From: T1Sed10-7 sp047921175
GTDB taxonomy: Bacteria > Actinomycetota > Nitriliruptoria > Nitriliruptorales > Nitriliruptoraceae
Assembly: GCA_047921175.1 (NCBI GenBank)
Contig: JBLRWQ010000003.1
Span: forward strand, 1-64,000
DNA: 64,000 nt
Direction of reading: 5' to 3'
Under the pieces are notes generated by a model. That model ran no database searches and was not told the DNA's origin. It was given only the letters and a program-made list of their open reading frames with translations. Positions 34,342 to 42,086 of the stretch are shown here, one piece after another (positions within the stretch are counted from its first letter, which is position 1; the number at the start of each line of letters is the position of its first letter). A program made the translations under genes and the position numbers.

Positions 34342-34881
34342 TCAGCCGTCGAGCGCGGCCAGCACCTCGGCGTGGACGCGGAGGTCGTCCGACGAGAACA
34401 GCACGAAGCGCACCAGCCGCAGCGGGGTGGGCTCGGCCAACATCTCGCGGACGGTGGACAGCGCCACCTCGGCGGCTTCCTGGACGGGGTAGCCGAACGC
34501 CCCCGTCGAGATGGCCGGGAACGCGACGCTCGCGAGCCCTTCGTCGGCCGCGAGCGCCAACGCCCGCCGGTAGCAGCTGGCCAGCAGCGCCGCGGCCGGC
34601 TCATCACGGCCGTGGACCGGCCCCAGCGCGTGCAGCACCCGGCGGTTGGGGAGCCGGAAGGCGTCGGTCGCCACCACCTCACCGGGAGCGATCGGCGCCA
34701 ACGGGCGACAGGCCCGGTCCAGCTCGCGGCCCGCCGCCCGATGGATCGCCCCGGCGACACCGCCCCCGGGACGGAGCGCAGCGTTGGCGGCGTTGACGAT
34801 CGCGTCGATGTCCGGCTGCTGGGTGATGTCCCCCTGCCGCAGCTCGATCCGGGCCGGGCCGATCACCAGCTCGCGACGCAC
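34342..34881 (-). CDS. Macrodomain protein (ADP-ribose-related)
   Basis: Macrodomain of 179 aa. The ADP-ribose-binding features are GDITQQPDIDAIVNAANAAL, GGGVAGAIHRAAG and FPAISTGAFGYPVQEAAE, which places it near O-acetyl-ADP-ribose deacetylases and ADP-ribosyl hydrolases (YmdB-like). It stands alone and covers the whole protein. The GTG at 34881 is chosen because GGAGGAGG sits 6 nt upstream; a much longer upstream frame is not family-like. It converges on argE with 18 nt between. Confidence 0.92.
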   Translation of the reverse strand: MRRELVIGPARIELRQGDITQQPDIDAIVNAANAALRPGGGVAGAIHRAAGRELDRACRPLAPIAPGEVVATDAFRLPNRRVLHALGPVHGRDEPAAALLASCYRRALALAADEGLASVAFPAISTGAFGYPVQEAAEVALSTVREMLAEPTPLRLVRFVLFSSDDLRVHAEVLAALDG

Positions 34882-34914
34882 GCGGCCTCCTCCCGCCGGT
34901 CGCCACGACCGTAG

Positions 34915-35556
34915 GGGGACCGGACGCGCCGCGCGAGCACGCACCGTCCGTGTGGCCGGGTCCAGGCGACCGGGGGCCGCCCCGCCGCCCGCGCCGAGGA
35001 CGGCAGCGAGGATCCCGACGAGCCCACCGGCGCGCCGGAGCCGGAGCTCGAGGACCCGACCGACCCCTGGGACGGTGACGAGGACACCGCCCCGGAGAGC
35101 GACGTCGAGCGGATCGCCGGGGAGCTGACGGACGGCCGCAGCGAGCGCGAGGGGGCCTGGGGCGAGGACCTGCGTCTCGTCGAGGTGCGCGTCGGCGCCC
35201 ACGACGGCTTCGACCGGGTCACCTTCGAGCTGGCCGGCGACGGCGAGGCGGGCGGGTGGATCGAGCCGCAGGAGGACCCGGTCGCCCAGGGCTCGGGGCG
35301 CCCCCTGGACGTGGCGGGCAGCACGACGCTGCTCATGGCGGTCCAGCCGCTGCCCTACCCCGAGGACGGCGAGCTGACGACCCCCGACCGGGTCGCGGCG
35401 CCCGCCGGCGCGACGATCCTGACCGAACTCGTCCAGGACAGCCTGTTCGAGGGCCAGCACCGCTTCGCGATCGGCCTGGAGAGGCCGGCTGCCTACGTCG
35501 TCGAACGGCTCGAGGACCCTGAGCGCGTGGTCATCGACCTCGTCCCCCGCTCGTGA
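34915..35556 (+). pseudogene. AMIN-like domain protein lacking a start and signal peptide
   Basis: The frame is open from a TAG at 34912 to the TGA at 35556. It reads like a secreted protein: an acidic linker (EDGSEDPDEPTGAPEPELED), then an AMIN-like beta domain (VTFELAGDGEAGGWIEP; TTLLMAVQPLPYPEDGEL; RFAIGLERPAAYVVERLE). Such proteins normally start with a signal peptide or lipobox. Here no ATG, GTG or TTG occurs in frame before the GTG at 35185, which would cut off the first strand of the domain. I read this as a 5'-truncated gene, or a frameshift near 34915-34990. It is divergent from the macrodomain gene. Confidence 0.55.
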
Positions 35557-35580
35557 TCCCCGCGCGCACCTGGCACCCGG

Positions 35581-36261
35581 TCAGCAGCTCTCGCCCGGCC
35601 CGCAGGCCGCGTTGGCGTGCAGCTCGTTGAGCACGCTCGGGAAGCCCTGGACCGCCTCGATGTGTGCCGCCGCACGGGCCTCATCGTCCTCCTCGATGCC
35701 GGCAAGCCCGTCGGCCAGGGCCGTGCAGACCCGGTCGAAGCTGGTGATGGCCCGTTCGTGCCAGGGTTCGGCGGCCGTCGGGGGCGCGAGACCGCGGACC
35801 TGACCCGTGACCTCGGCCCACGCATCCTGCAGCCCATGCAGCTGGTCCGCGTAGGCCACCTCGTCGCTGGCACCGGCCAGGTAGCCGTCGAGGTCGGCGG
35901 CCAGGTCCATGACCAGGATCTCGAGCTCGAAGTTGGCGTCGAGCATGGCCCGCTCGTACGCCGCCGGGTCGAGCTCGGTCGTCACCGGCTCGGCGGCGAG
36001 GTCACAGGTCGCCGCGGCCGGCTGGCCGGGGCCCGCCTGCGGGTCGGGCGCCGGCGCGTCGTCGGCGTCGGGGTCGGCCTGCCCGACCGCGCCATCCGGT
36101 CCGGGGTCCCCCTCGTCCAGCGCCGTCGCGACGTCCTCGGGCTCGGCCTGTGCGCCAGCCTCGGCGACGGGATCCTCCACCTCGAGACCCGCGCCGCCGC
36201 ACGCGGTGAGCAGCACCGCCGCGACCACGCCGGCCGCCCATCCCGTCCGTGTGCTGCGCAT
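35581..36261 (-). CDS. Predicted lipoprotein of unknown function
   Basis: Protein of 226 aa with a signal peptide (WAAGVVAAVLLTACGG) and lipobox LLTAC, so it should be attached to the outer face of the membrane. An acidic, disordered spacer of about 80 residues follows. The C-terminal half is helical (AAYERAMLDANFELEILVMD; AWAEVTGQVRGLAPP) and has several Cys (CDLA, RVCTA, ACGPGESC) that could form disulfides. The ATG at 36261 has GGAGG upstream. It lies 14 nt behind the phosphofructokinase gene on the same strand and may be co-transcribed, with no obvious functional link. Confidence 0.75.
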   Translation of the reverse strand: MRSTRTGWAAGVVAAVLLTACGGAGLEVEDPVAEAGAQAEPEDVATALDEGDPGPDGAVGQADPDADDAPAPDPQAGPGQPAAATCDLAAEPVTTELDPAAYERAMLDANFELEILVMDLAADLDGYLAGASDEVAYADQLHGLQDAWAEVTGQVRGLAPPTAAEPWHERAITSFDRVCTALADGLAGIEEDDEARAAAHIEAVQGFPSVLNELHANAACGPGESC

Positions 36262-36275
36262 CCGGTCCTCCACGG

Positions 36276-38546
36276 TCAGGGCGTGTCGGGCGGGGACCAC
36301 GCCGGCATCCCGGACATCACGTCCGCGAGTGGCCGGAGCCGCTCGTACCAGGTCTCCTCGGCGGGACGGCGTGCGGTCGGATGGAGCAGCTCGCGGAACC
36401 GCGACAGTGGCGTGAAGGTGACCTTGCCGCCGATCAGGCCGCACATGGCGCTCTCGGGCGCGTCGGCCTCCAGCTCACCGAGCAGGTGATCGACGCAGCG
36501 CACCGCCAGCCGGGTCGCCTGGATGCGGTCGAAGGGGCTCGGGTCCCCACCCTGCTGCACGTGCCCGAGGATGGCCTGGCGCACGTCGAACAGCCCACCG
36601 CTCTCCTTCTCGAACAGCGCCCAGAGGAACGGGGTGGTGTAGACGTCATCCGCCCGCTCGCCACGGATGATGACCCCGAGCCGCTGCCCCTCGCGGAAGC
36701 GCTGGTTGAGGCACTCCACGTCGTGCTTGAGGCGGTCGAGGGTGATGCCCTCCTCGGGGGTGTAGACGAACTCCGCCCCCGTGGCGATCCCGCCCACCAA
36801 CGCGAGGTAGCCGGACTCCTTGCCCATCACCTCGACCACGAACACCCGGGTGGAGGCCACGGCGGACTGCTTGATCTTGTCCACGTCCTCGACGATGGCG
36901 TTCAGCGCCGTGTCCGCACCGATCGCGAGGCCCGTGCCCGGCACGTCGTTGGAGATCGTGACCGGCAGGCACACGATGGGGATGTCGAGCTCCGGGTGGT
37001 CGCCGCGGGCCTGCCACAGCGCCTCCGCGGCCTGGTAGCCGTTGAAGCTGCCGAACATCAGCAGCCCCTCGATGCGGTGCTCGGCGATCTGTGCCGCGAT
37101 GGCCGGCAGGTCCGCCTCCGGCGGCACGTAGCGCTTGGTGCCGAGCTCGGCGCCGCCCCGGGCGGTCCAGCCGTTGACCGACATCCAGTCGAGCTCCTCG
37201 ATGCTGCCGTCACGCAGCCCGGGGAAGCCACCGCGGACCCCGACCACCTCGTGGCCGCGGTCCAGGATGGTGCGCACGGCGGCCCGCACGGCCGTGTTCA
37301 TCCCCGGCGCCAGCCCGCCGCCGTGCACGATGGCGAGACGCTTGGGCTCCGGCCCGTCCTCGGGTCGCGGCCGCGGCCGTCCACGCACCAGGGTCCGCAT
37401 CGTCTCGTAGGCCTCGACGAAGCCGCGCCCGCGCAGCTGCATGGCCTCCTCGAACCGCTTCTCCTTCAGCAGGTCGGCCATGGCCTGGGTCTTCTCGACC
37501 GCGTGCATCAGCGGCGAGGTCTCGATCCGGTTCTCCCGGATGCCGACCAGGAGCGCCTCCCCGGCGGCATTGCCGGCCGCGAGCTCCTGGACCGCGCGGT
37601 GGCCACAGCGGGTCCCGAGCACCCGGTCGAACGCGCTGGGTGAGCCGCCGCGCTGGACGTGCCCGAGCGTGGTGATGCGGGTGTCCTCGCCGAGCCCCTC
37701 GGCGAGGATGTCCCGCACCCGCTCGGCGGTGATGCGGACGCCGTAGCGGTCCCGGGCGCCCTCAGCGAGGATGACGATGTTCTGCCGGCGGCCGATCCTG
37801 CGCCCGTCCTCGACGGTGCGACGCAGGGCATCCTCCCAGCTGACGGTCTGTGGCGGACGCTCGGGGATGAAGACCCACTGCGCCCCGCTGGCCAGGCCGG
37901 CCATGAGCGCCAGGTAGCCGCAGTTGCGCCCCATCACCTCGACCACGAAGGAGCGCTGGTGGCTCGAGGCGGTGGACAGCAGCGCGTCGAGGGCCTCGGT
38001 GATGCGGTGCAGCGCGGTGTCGGTCCCGACGGTCATGTCGGTGCCGAACATGTCGTTGTCGATCGAGCCGACGATCCCGGCCAGCTGCAGCTGCGGGTGC
38101 GCGTCGGCCACGTCCTGCTCGAGCTCGCCGGCCTCGACCAGCTCGGCGAGCAGCTCGGGCCACTCGCTGGAGAGCAGGTTCGCCCCCGTCAGCGAGCCGT
38201 CGCCGCCGATCACCACCAGCGCGTCGATGTCGCGCTCGACGAGGTTGCGCGCCGCCTTGCGCCGGCCGTCCCGCGTCCGGAACTCCTGGCTGCGGGCGGT
38301 CCCGATGATGGTGCCGCCGCGGTGCAGGATGCCGCCGACGTGGTGGGACTGCGCCGCCACGATCGCCGGCCCACCGTCGACCATGCCGCGATAGCCCTCG
38401 TGGATGATGTAGGGCTGGATGCCCAGATGCAGCGCTGTGCGGACCACGCCGCGTACCGCGGCGTTCATCCCGGCGGAGTCTCCCCCACTGGTCAGGACCC
38501 CCAGGCTCTGGGGACGGTTCGCGGTCGCGTTGGTCGTGTCGGTCAC
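36276..38546 (-). CDS. pfkA: Double-domain 6-phosphofructokinase, ATP-type
   Basis: Protein of 756 aa made of two tandem PFK domains. The N-half has GGDSAGMNAAVRG, IGGDGSL, VGSIDNDMFGTDMTVGTDTA (catalytic Asp), VMGRNCGYLAL and LGHVQRGGSPSAFDR. The Gly in GGDGS and the absence of Lys before the IDND segment indicate ATP use. In the C-half the nucleotide motif is FGSFNGYQ instead of GGDGS and the catalytic segment is TISNDVPGT, so it looks inactive in phosphoryl transfer and may bind effectors. This is the animal/fungal PFK design. It probably catalyses fructose-6-phosphate phosphorylation with allosteric control. GTG at 38546 is the best start. Confidence 0.92.
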   Translation of the reverse strand: MTDTTNATANRPQSLGVLTSGGDSAGMNAAVRGVVRTALHLGIQPYIIHEGYRGMVDGGPAIVAAQSHHVGGILHRGGTIIGTARSQEFRTRDGRRKAARNLVERDIDALVVIGGDGSLTGANLLSSEWPELLAELVEAGELEQDVADAHPQLQLAGIVGSIDNDMFGTDMTVGTDTALHRITEALDALLSTASSHQRSFVVEVMGRNCGYLALMAGLASGAQWVFIPERPPQTVSWEDALRRTVEDGRRIGRRQNIVILAEGARDRYGVRITAERVRDILAEGLGEDTRITTLGHVQRGGSPSAFDRVLGTRCGHRAVQELAAGNAAGEALLVGIRENRIETSPLMHAVEKTQAMADLLKEKRFEEAMQLRGRGFVEAYETMRTLVRGRPRPRPEDGPEPKRLAIVHGGGLAPGMNTAVRAAVRTILDRGHEVVGVRGGFPGLRDGSIEELDWMSVNGWTARGGAELGTKRYVPPEADLPAIAAQIAEHRIEGLLMFGSFNGYQAAEALWQARGDHPELDIPIVCLPVTISNDVPGTGLAIGADTALNAIVEDVDKIKQSAVASTRVFVVEVMGKESGYLALVGGIATGAEFVYTPEEGITLDRLKHDVECLNQRFREGQRLGVIIRGERADDVYTTPFLWALFEKESGGLFDVRQAILGHVQQGGDPSPFDRIQATRLAVRCVDHLLGELEADAPESAMCGLIGGKVTFTPLSRFRELLHPTARRPAEETWYERLRPLADVMSGMPAWSPPDTP

Positions 38547-38774
38547 CGGGTCGTCTCCAGCTCGTCGGTGCGTCGGGTGCCGTGGCTCGAGGTGGCGGGC
38601 TCGCCGCGCCGCGGCCCCACAGGCCGGGTCACGGCAGGGACCGCAGCCGCTGGCGGTGCGCCGTGTGATCTGGCACACGTCGAACGTAGGCGGGATCGGT
38701 CAGCAACGGGGAGGTGACGAGCAGGTCCGCGGTGGCGTCGTGGGCCGCGAGCGCGATCGTGCGCACGGGGGCCG

Positions 38775-39119
38775 TCATGCCCAGCCCAGCTCGTGGAGGC
38801 GGTCGTCGTCGATACCGAGGTGGTGGGCGAACTCGTGCACCACGGTCACGTAGACCTCCTCGACGAGCTCGTCGTCATCCGAGGCCAGCGCGCACAGCGG
38901 GGATCGGAAGATGCGGATCACGTCCGGGGTGGCACCGCTGTACTCCTCCCGCTCGGTCAGCGGGATCCCCTCGTAGATGCCGAGGAGGTCGGGCTCGTCC
39001 TCGTGCTCGTCCTGCACGAGCACGACCACGTTGTCGAACGCCTCCACGAGGGGCTCGGGCAGGGCGTCCATCGCCTGCCCGACCAGCTCCTCGAAGCGCG
39101 ACATCGCGACCAGCTCCAT
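38775..39119 (-). CDS. Minimal zincin-type metallopeptidase family protein
   Basis: Small protein of 114 aa with the zinc signature VVHEFAHHLGIDDDRLHELG (HExxH plus a downstream Glu), typical of the DUF1025/MMP-like metallopeptidase family common in actinobacteria. The N-terminal EELVGQAMDALPEPLVEAFD and LLGIYEGIPLTERE blocks are conserved in that family. No signal peptide is present, so it acts in the cytoplasm; substrates are unknown. It follows the AAA ATPase gene by 10 nt on the same strand and the two may be co-expressed. Confidence 0.85.
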   Translation of the reverse strand: MELVAMSRFEELVGQAMDALPEPLVEAFDNVVVLVQDEHEDEPDLLGIYEGIPLTEREEYSGATPDVIRIFRSPLCALASDDDELVEEVYVTVVHEFAHHLGIDDDRLHELGWA

Positions 39120-39129
39120 GCCTGCGAGG

Positions 39130-40284
39130 CTACTGCGTGGCCAGGACCCAGCGTTCGAAGCCCGGGACGCTGAAAGCCAGCCGCCCGCGCGCCGGCGCCC
39201 AGCAGATCCCGAGGTCGAGCAGCGCCCGACGAGCCGGCGATGCGGCCTGGTGGGTCATGTCGACCACCTCGAGGAGGTCCCCCATCGCCGCGTCCCCACC
39301 CTGCTCCGCCAGGGCCTGGACGAGCAGCCGGGCACGACCCGACGGCACACGCCGCCAGCGGGTGGCGTAGAAATCGTCCACCCGGACCCGGACCCGTGCA
39401 CCGGCGGCCCGGGCCACGGGCAGGCTGACCCGGGCAGGGTCGGTGGCGAGGTCCCAGAGCGCCTCGCCCCACAGCTGCACGAACCAGGGGTACCCGCCCG
39501 AGGCGTCGTGGACCGCATCGACGACCGCCTCGTCCACCGCCGTCCCGTGCACCCGCTCGAACGGCCGACGGATCGCCTCGGCCGTCCCCGCATGGTCGAG
39601 GACGCCGAGGTCGACGCGACCGAGCCGCTCCGTGTAGGTCTGCCCCTCGTCGAACAGGTTCTCGGCCGCGGTGGGCAGGCCGGACAGGAGCACCCCCAGC
39701 GGTCGGTCGTCCTGCGCGGCACGGTGCGCGGCCCGCAGCAGCGGACCGAGCAGGACGTCGCCCGCCTCGTGGACCTCGTCCACGGTGAGCAGCACCCCCC
39801 GCTCGCGGCGTGCCGCCAGCTCGGCCAGGTCGCCGACGAGCGACTCGAAGGTCTGGGCATCGGCGCGGCCGGTCAACCGGGGCCCATCCGGTCCGTCGCG
39901 GACGACGGCGAGCCCGGTTGGCACACGACCGCCGCCGTCGGCGAGGAGCTCCGCCACCCCGCGCAGCACGACCGAGGTCGCCCGCGCCAGCTCCGTGTCG
40001 TCGCGGTCGGCCTCCAGGTGCACGGTCGCGAGCCCGAGCTCCCGGGCCCGCTGCCGGACGTAGGCGAGCAGTGCGGTCTTGCCCACTCCACGGACACCGC
40101 GGTAGAGGACGAACTCGGGCGCGACCCGGGCGCGAAGCTGCTCGACGACGATCCGGGCACGCAGCAGCGCGTCCTCCCGGCCACCGAAGTCCGGGGGGAT
40201 CCGCCCCATCCCGGGACGGAACGGGTTGGACGCCGGGGGTAGCGCACCACCCCCGGCGATCGGCTCCTCGAAGGGGTTGGGCAC
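39130..40284 (-). CDS. AAA ATPase of the Orc1/Cdc6-like (STAND-type) group
   Basis: ATP-binding protein of 384 aa. A disordered Pro-rich N-terminus is followed by GREDALL, Walker A GVRGVGKTAL near residue 72, and Walker B LLTVDEVHEAGD. Sensor-like VLLSGLP and a GGYPWFVQLWG segment follow, then a winged-helix-like C-terminal part (AEQGGDAAMGDLLEVVDMT). This pattern is seen in bacterial AAA proteins resembling Orc1/Cdc6, often of unknown role. It is transcribed away from the DnaA-box-like cluster and the structured RNA candidate at 40376-41180. It may be functionally tied to them; that is only a positional inference. Confidence 0.8.
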   Translation of the reverse strand: MPNPFEEPIAGGGALPPASNPFRPGMGRIPPDFGGREDALLRARIVVEQLRARVAPEFVLYRGVRGVGKTALLAYVRQRARELGLATVHLEADRDDTELARATSVVLRGVAELLADGGGRVPTGLAVVRDGPDGPRLTGRADAQTFESLVGDLAELAARRERGVLLTVDEVHEAGDVLLGPLLRAAHRAAQDDRPLGVLLSGLPTAAENLFDEGQTYTERLGRVDLGVLDHAGTAEAIRRPFERVHGTAVDEAVVDAVHDASGGYPWFVQLWGEALWDLATDPARVSLPVARAAGARVRVRVDDFYATRWRRVPSGRARLLVQALAEQGGDAAMGDLLEVVDMTHQAASPARRALLDLGICWAPARGRLAFSVPGFERWVLATQ

Positions 40285-40375
40285 CGGGCCCCCGGGTCGC
40301 GTGGCGCTGGTCGTCGGCCCCGGCGATGCTAGTGCCGCGCCGGGGCCTGGCCGTGCGGGTCAGGACGCCGTGCAG

Positions 40376-40509
40376 CTGTCCACAGCCGGTCCACAGCGCG
40401 CTGGTGCGCGACGTGTGTGCGCCCCGCAGGGCAGGAACTGGGGACAGCCTGGGGATGGACGGTGGACATCCTGTGACCTCGCGGTGAACTTCCCCGGTCC
40501 CCTGGACAA
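40376..40509. promoter_or_regulatory. Cluster of DnaA-box-like 9-mers
   Basis: Compared with the actinobacterial box TTGTCCACA, the stretch holds CTGTCCACA (40376-40384, 8 of 9) and CGGTCCACA (40387-40395, 7 of 9). On the other strand it holds CTGTCCCCA (40439-40447), ATGTCCACC (40461-40469) and TTGTCCAGG (40501-40509), each 7 of 9. The last overlaps the -35 of the RNA promoter. I see no dnaA or dnaN nearby, so oriC is unlikely, but DnaA-responsive control is possible. Confidence 0.35.
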
Positions 40510-40532
40510 CGAGCAGGTGAGCGGCGTAGCGT
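40503..40532 (+). promoter_or_regulatory. Sigma-70-type promoter of the structured RNA candidate
   Basis: TGGACA (40503-40508) and TAGCGT (40527-40532) are separated by 18 nt, a good match to actinobacterial housekeeping promoters. The predicted start is near 40539. The same TAGCGT hexamer occurs upstream of the PPi-type phosphofructokinase (42050-42055). No ribosome binding site plus credible reading frame follows. Confidence 0.5.
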
Positions 40533-40538
40533 GCACCT

Positions 40539-41180
40539 TGCCGGTCGGGAACGGACTGCGAGATCCCCGGTCGGACACCCCGGAGCCCCGTACAGGAGCG
40601 ACAGGGTGAAGGTGACGGGTTCCGGCCCGCCACGGCGGTCCGCCTCCATGGGGCGGGGTGTCGAGGTCTCCCCCGCGAGGGGGCGGTCACCGGACGGAAG
40701 GTCGTGAGGCCGACCGTCGAGCCACCGAGGTGCTGTACCGCCGAGGTGGTGGTGGTCCCCGACGCAGCGGGGTCTACCGGCGGGACGGCTGTCCGCGAGG
40801 ACGGTCGGGTCGCGGCCCTGGCGACGTGGCTACCTCCGGGTGGCGGCCGAGCCGGTGCGGCGGTCGACGGAACGGTCCCCCGTGGATCGGACCGCCCGCA
40901 GCGGTGAGGGACGAGCGGCACCCGCGAGGGAGCCGGGCATCCCGCACCGAGGTGGAGACGGGTGCCGTGCTCGGACACAGCATCACGACCACCACCGGCC
41001 GGAGTCCGCCCTCGGGCAGCCTCCGCCGCCCGGTCCGCCGGGCGGTGCTCGGTCGGGAAGCCGGCGACCCGCGAGGGTCCCCCGGACGCCCCGGTCGACC
41101 AGCCGCTGTCCCACCCACCGAGAGGCAACGTGGGACACGACGCGACGCCCCGGGACTCCCGCAACGGAGCCCGGGGCGTC
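40539..41180 (+). ncRNA. Candidate large structured non-coding RNA
   Basis: About 640 nt without a convincing protein gene. On the plus strand many stems are capped by stable tetraloops. Five Cs and five Gs around GCGA lie at 40670-40683. A 5-bp stem, AA/GA internal loop and GGTC-GTGA-GGCC lie at 40693-40718. An 8-bp stem around GCGA lies at 40787-40806, and GACCC-GCGA-GGGTC at 41066-41079. An 8-bp stem around TCCG lies at 41026-41045. Longer pairings are CGGCACCCG with CGGGTGCCG (40916-40924, 40959-40967) and GTCCCAC with GTGGGAC (41108-41114, 41130-41136). GNRA loops appear only when read on this strand. A promoter precedes and a strong hairpin ends it. It is not tmRNA or RNase P RNA by motif. 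High GC makes chance stems likely, so confidence is moderate. Confidence 0.5.
41144..41180. terminator. Strong hairpin between RNA candidate and TauE/SafE gene
   Basis: GACGCCCCGGG (41144-41154) pairs with CCCGGGGCGTC (41170-41180) over 11 bp, with an additional CTCC/GGAG pairing inside. It lies 46 nt beyond the stop of the minus-strand permease gene and at the end of the plus-strand RNA candidate, so it could serve either or both. A T-tract is weak on both sides. Confidence 0.65.
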
Positions 41181-41226
41181 CTCGTGTGTCTGCGTTCCCA
41201 GCTCCGGCCCGAGCACGGCGTCGGCC

Positions 41227-41979
41227 TCAGGTGAGCAGGACCCTCAGCAGGGCGGCGACCCCACCGACGGCTGCCCAGAGCAGGATGAAGGTCCGGATCC
41301 GCTCCGCCGCCAGTCGTCGCACGATCCCGCGCGACAGCACCAGGCCCAGGAGCAGCAGCAGGCCGAGCAGACCGCCGACCGCCGCCTGCGCCGCGTCGAA
41401 GGACCCCGTGACCCACAGCCCCGGTAGGGCCACCACGATGCCGACCGCCCAGACCAGCCCGAGGGTGGGCCGCAGCACCTCGGGGTCCCGGCCGCGGTAG
41501 AGCAGGGCGATGGGCGGGCCACCGAGCGCTGCCGCCGTTCCGGTCACACCGGAGATCATCCCCGCCGCGACCTCACGACCCGGGGTGATCCGCACCTGCC
41601 ACCCGGTCGCGGCCGCCGCGACCGCCGCGAGGAGGACGACGGCGACGATGGCCGTCACGAGCCGGACGCCGGCCGCGGCCACGATCGCGGTCCCGACCGC
41701 GATGCCGGGCAACCGGCCGAGCATCAGCCGCACCGACGCCTGCCGGTCGAGCCGGTCCCAGCCGCGGTAGGCCATCAGCATCGAGAGCGGCAGGGCCGCG
41801 ACCAGCATCGCCCCGGGCAGCAGGTCCGGGGCCACCAGCGCCAAGGTCGGCACGGTGACGAAAGCGGCGCCGAACCCGGCCGTTGCCTGGGCGACGCCGC
41901 CCGCCACCGCCGCGGCCGCGACGAGCAGCACGGCCAGGGGGCCCACGGCGACCAGCACCGTCGCGAACGGCTCCAGCAT
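41227..41979 (-). CDS. Sulfite exporter TauE/SafE-family permease
   Basis: Integral membrane protein of 250 aa with about eight hydrophobic segments. It has the family's duplicated pattern: GGVAQATAGFGAAFVTVPTLA in the first half and GMISGVTGTAAALGGPPIAL in the second. Members export sulfite, sulfoacetate or other organic anions; the substrate here is unknown. The ATG at 41979 is preferred over the GTG at 41988, because GGGAGG directly abuts the GTG but is well spaced for the ATG. It is divergent from the PPi-type phosphofructokinase. Confidence 0.9.
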   Translation of the reverse strand: MLEPFATVLVAVGPLAVLLVAAAAVAGGVAQATAGFGAAFVTVPTLALVAPDLLPGAMLVAALPLSMLMAYRGWDRLDRQASVRLMLGRLPGIAVGTAIVAAAGVRLVTAIVAVVLLAAVAAAATGWQVRITPGREVAAGMISGVTGTAAALGGPPIALLYRGRDPEVLRPTLGLVWAVGIVVALPGLWVTGSFDAAQAAVGGLLGLLLLLGLVLSRGIVRRLAAERIRTFILLWAAVGGVAALLRVLLT

Positions 41980-42086
41980 CAACGCCACCCTCCCTCGCCC
42001 CGCCCGGTGCGCCTCCGAACCTCGGCCACCACCACCCCGTCCGGCCGGCTAGCGTCGCAGGTCGACGCACCCATGGAGGTATCCAC

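Noticed and set aside
40376..40509. Chromosomal origin of replication
   Set aside because: DnaA-box-like matches are imperfect and no dnaA, dnaN, rpmH or parAB genes are near.
40539..41180. Identity of the structured block as RNase P RNA or tmRNA
   Set aside because: The universally conserved RNase P core blocks and the tmRNA T-arm and tag-coding region could not be found on either strand.
38957..41416. 819-codon minus-strand frame running over the AAA gene and the intergenic block
   Set aside because: In the AAA region it is in a different frame from the ATPase, and over the intergenic block it is Arg/Gly/Pro-rich without family features.
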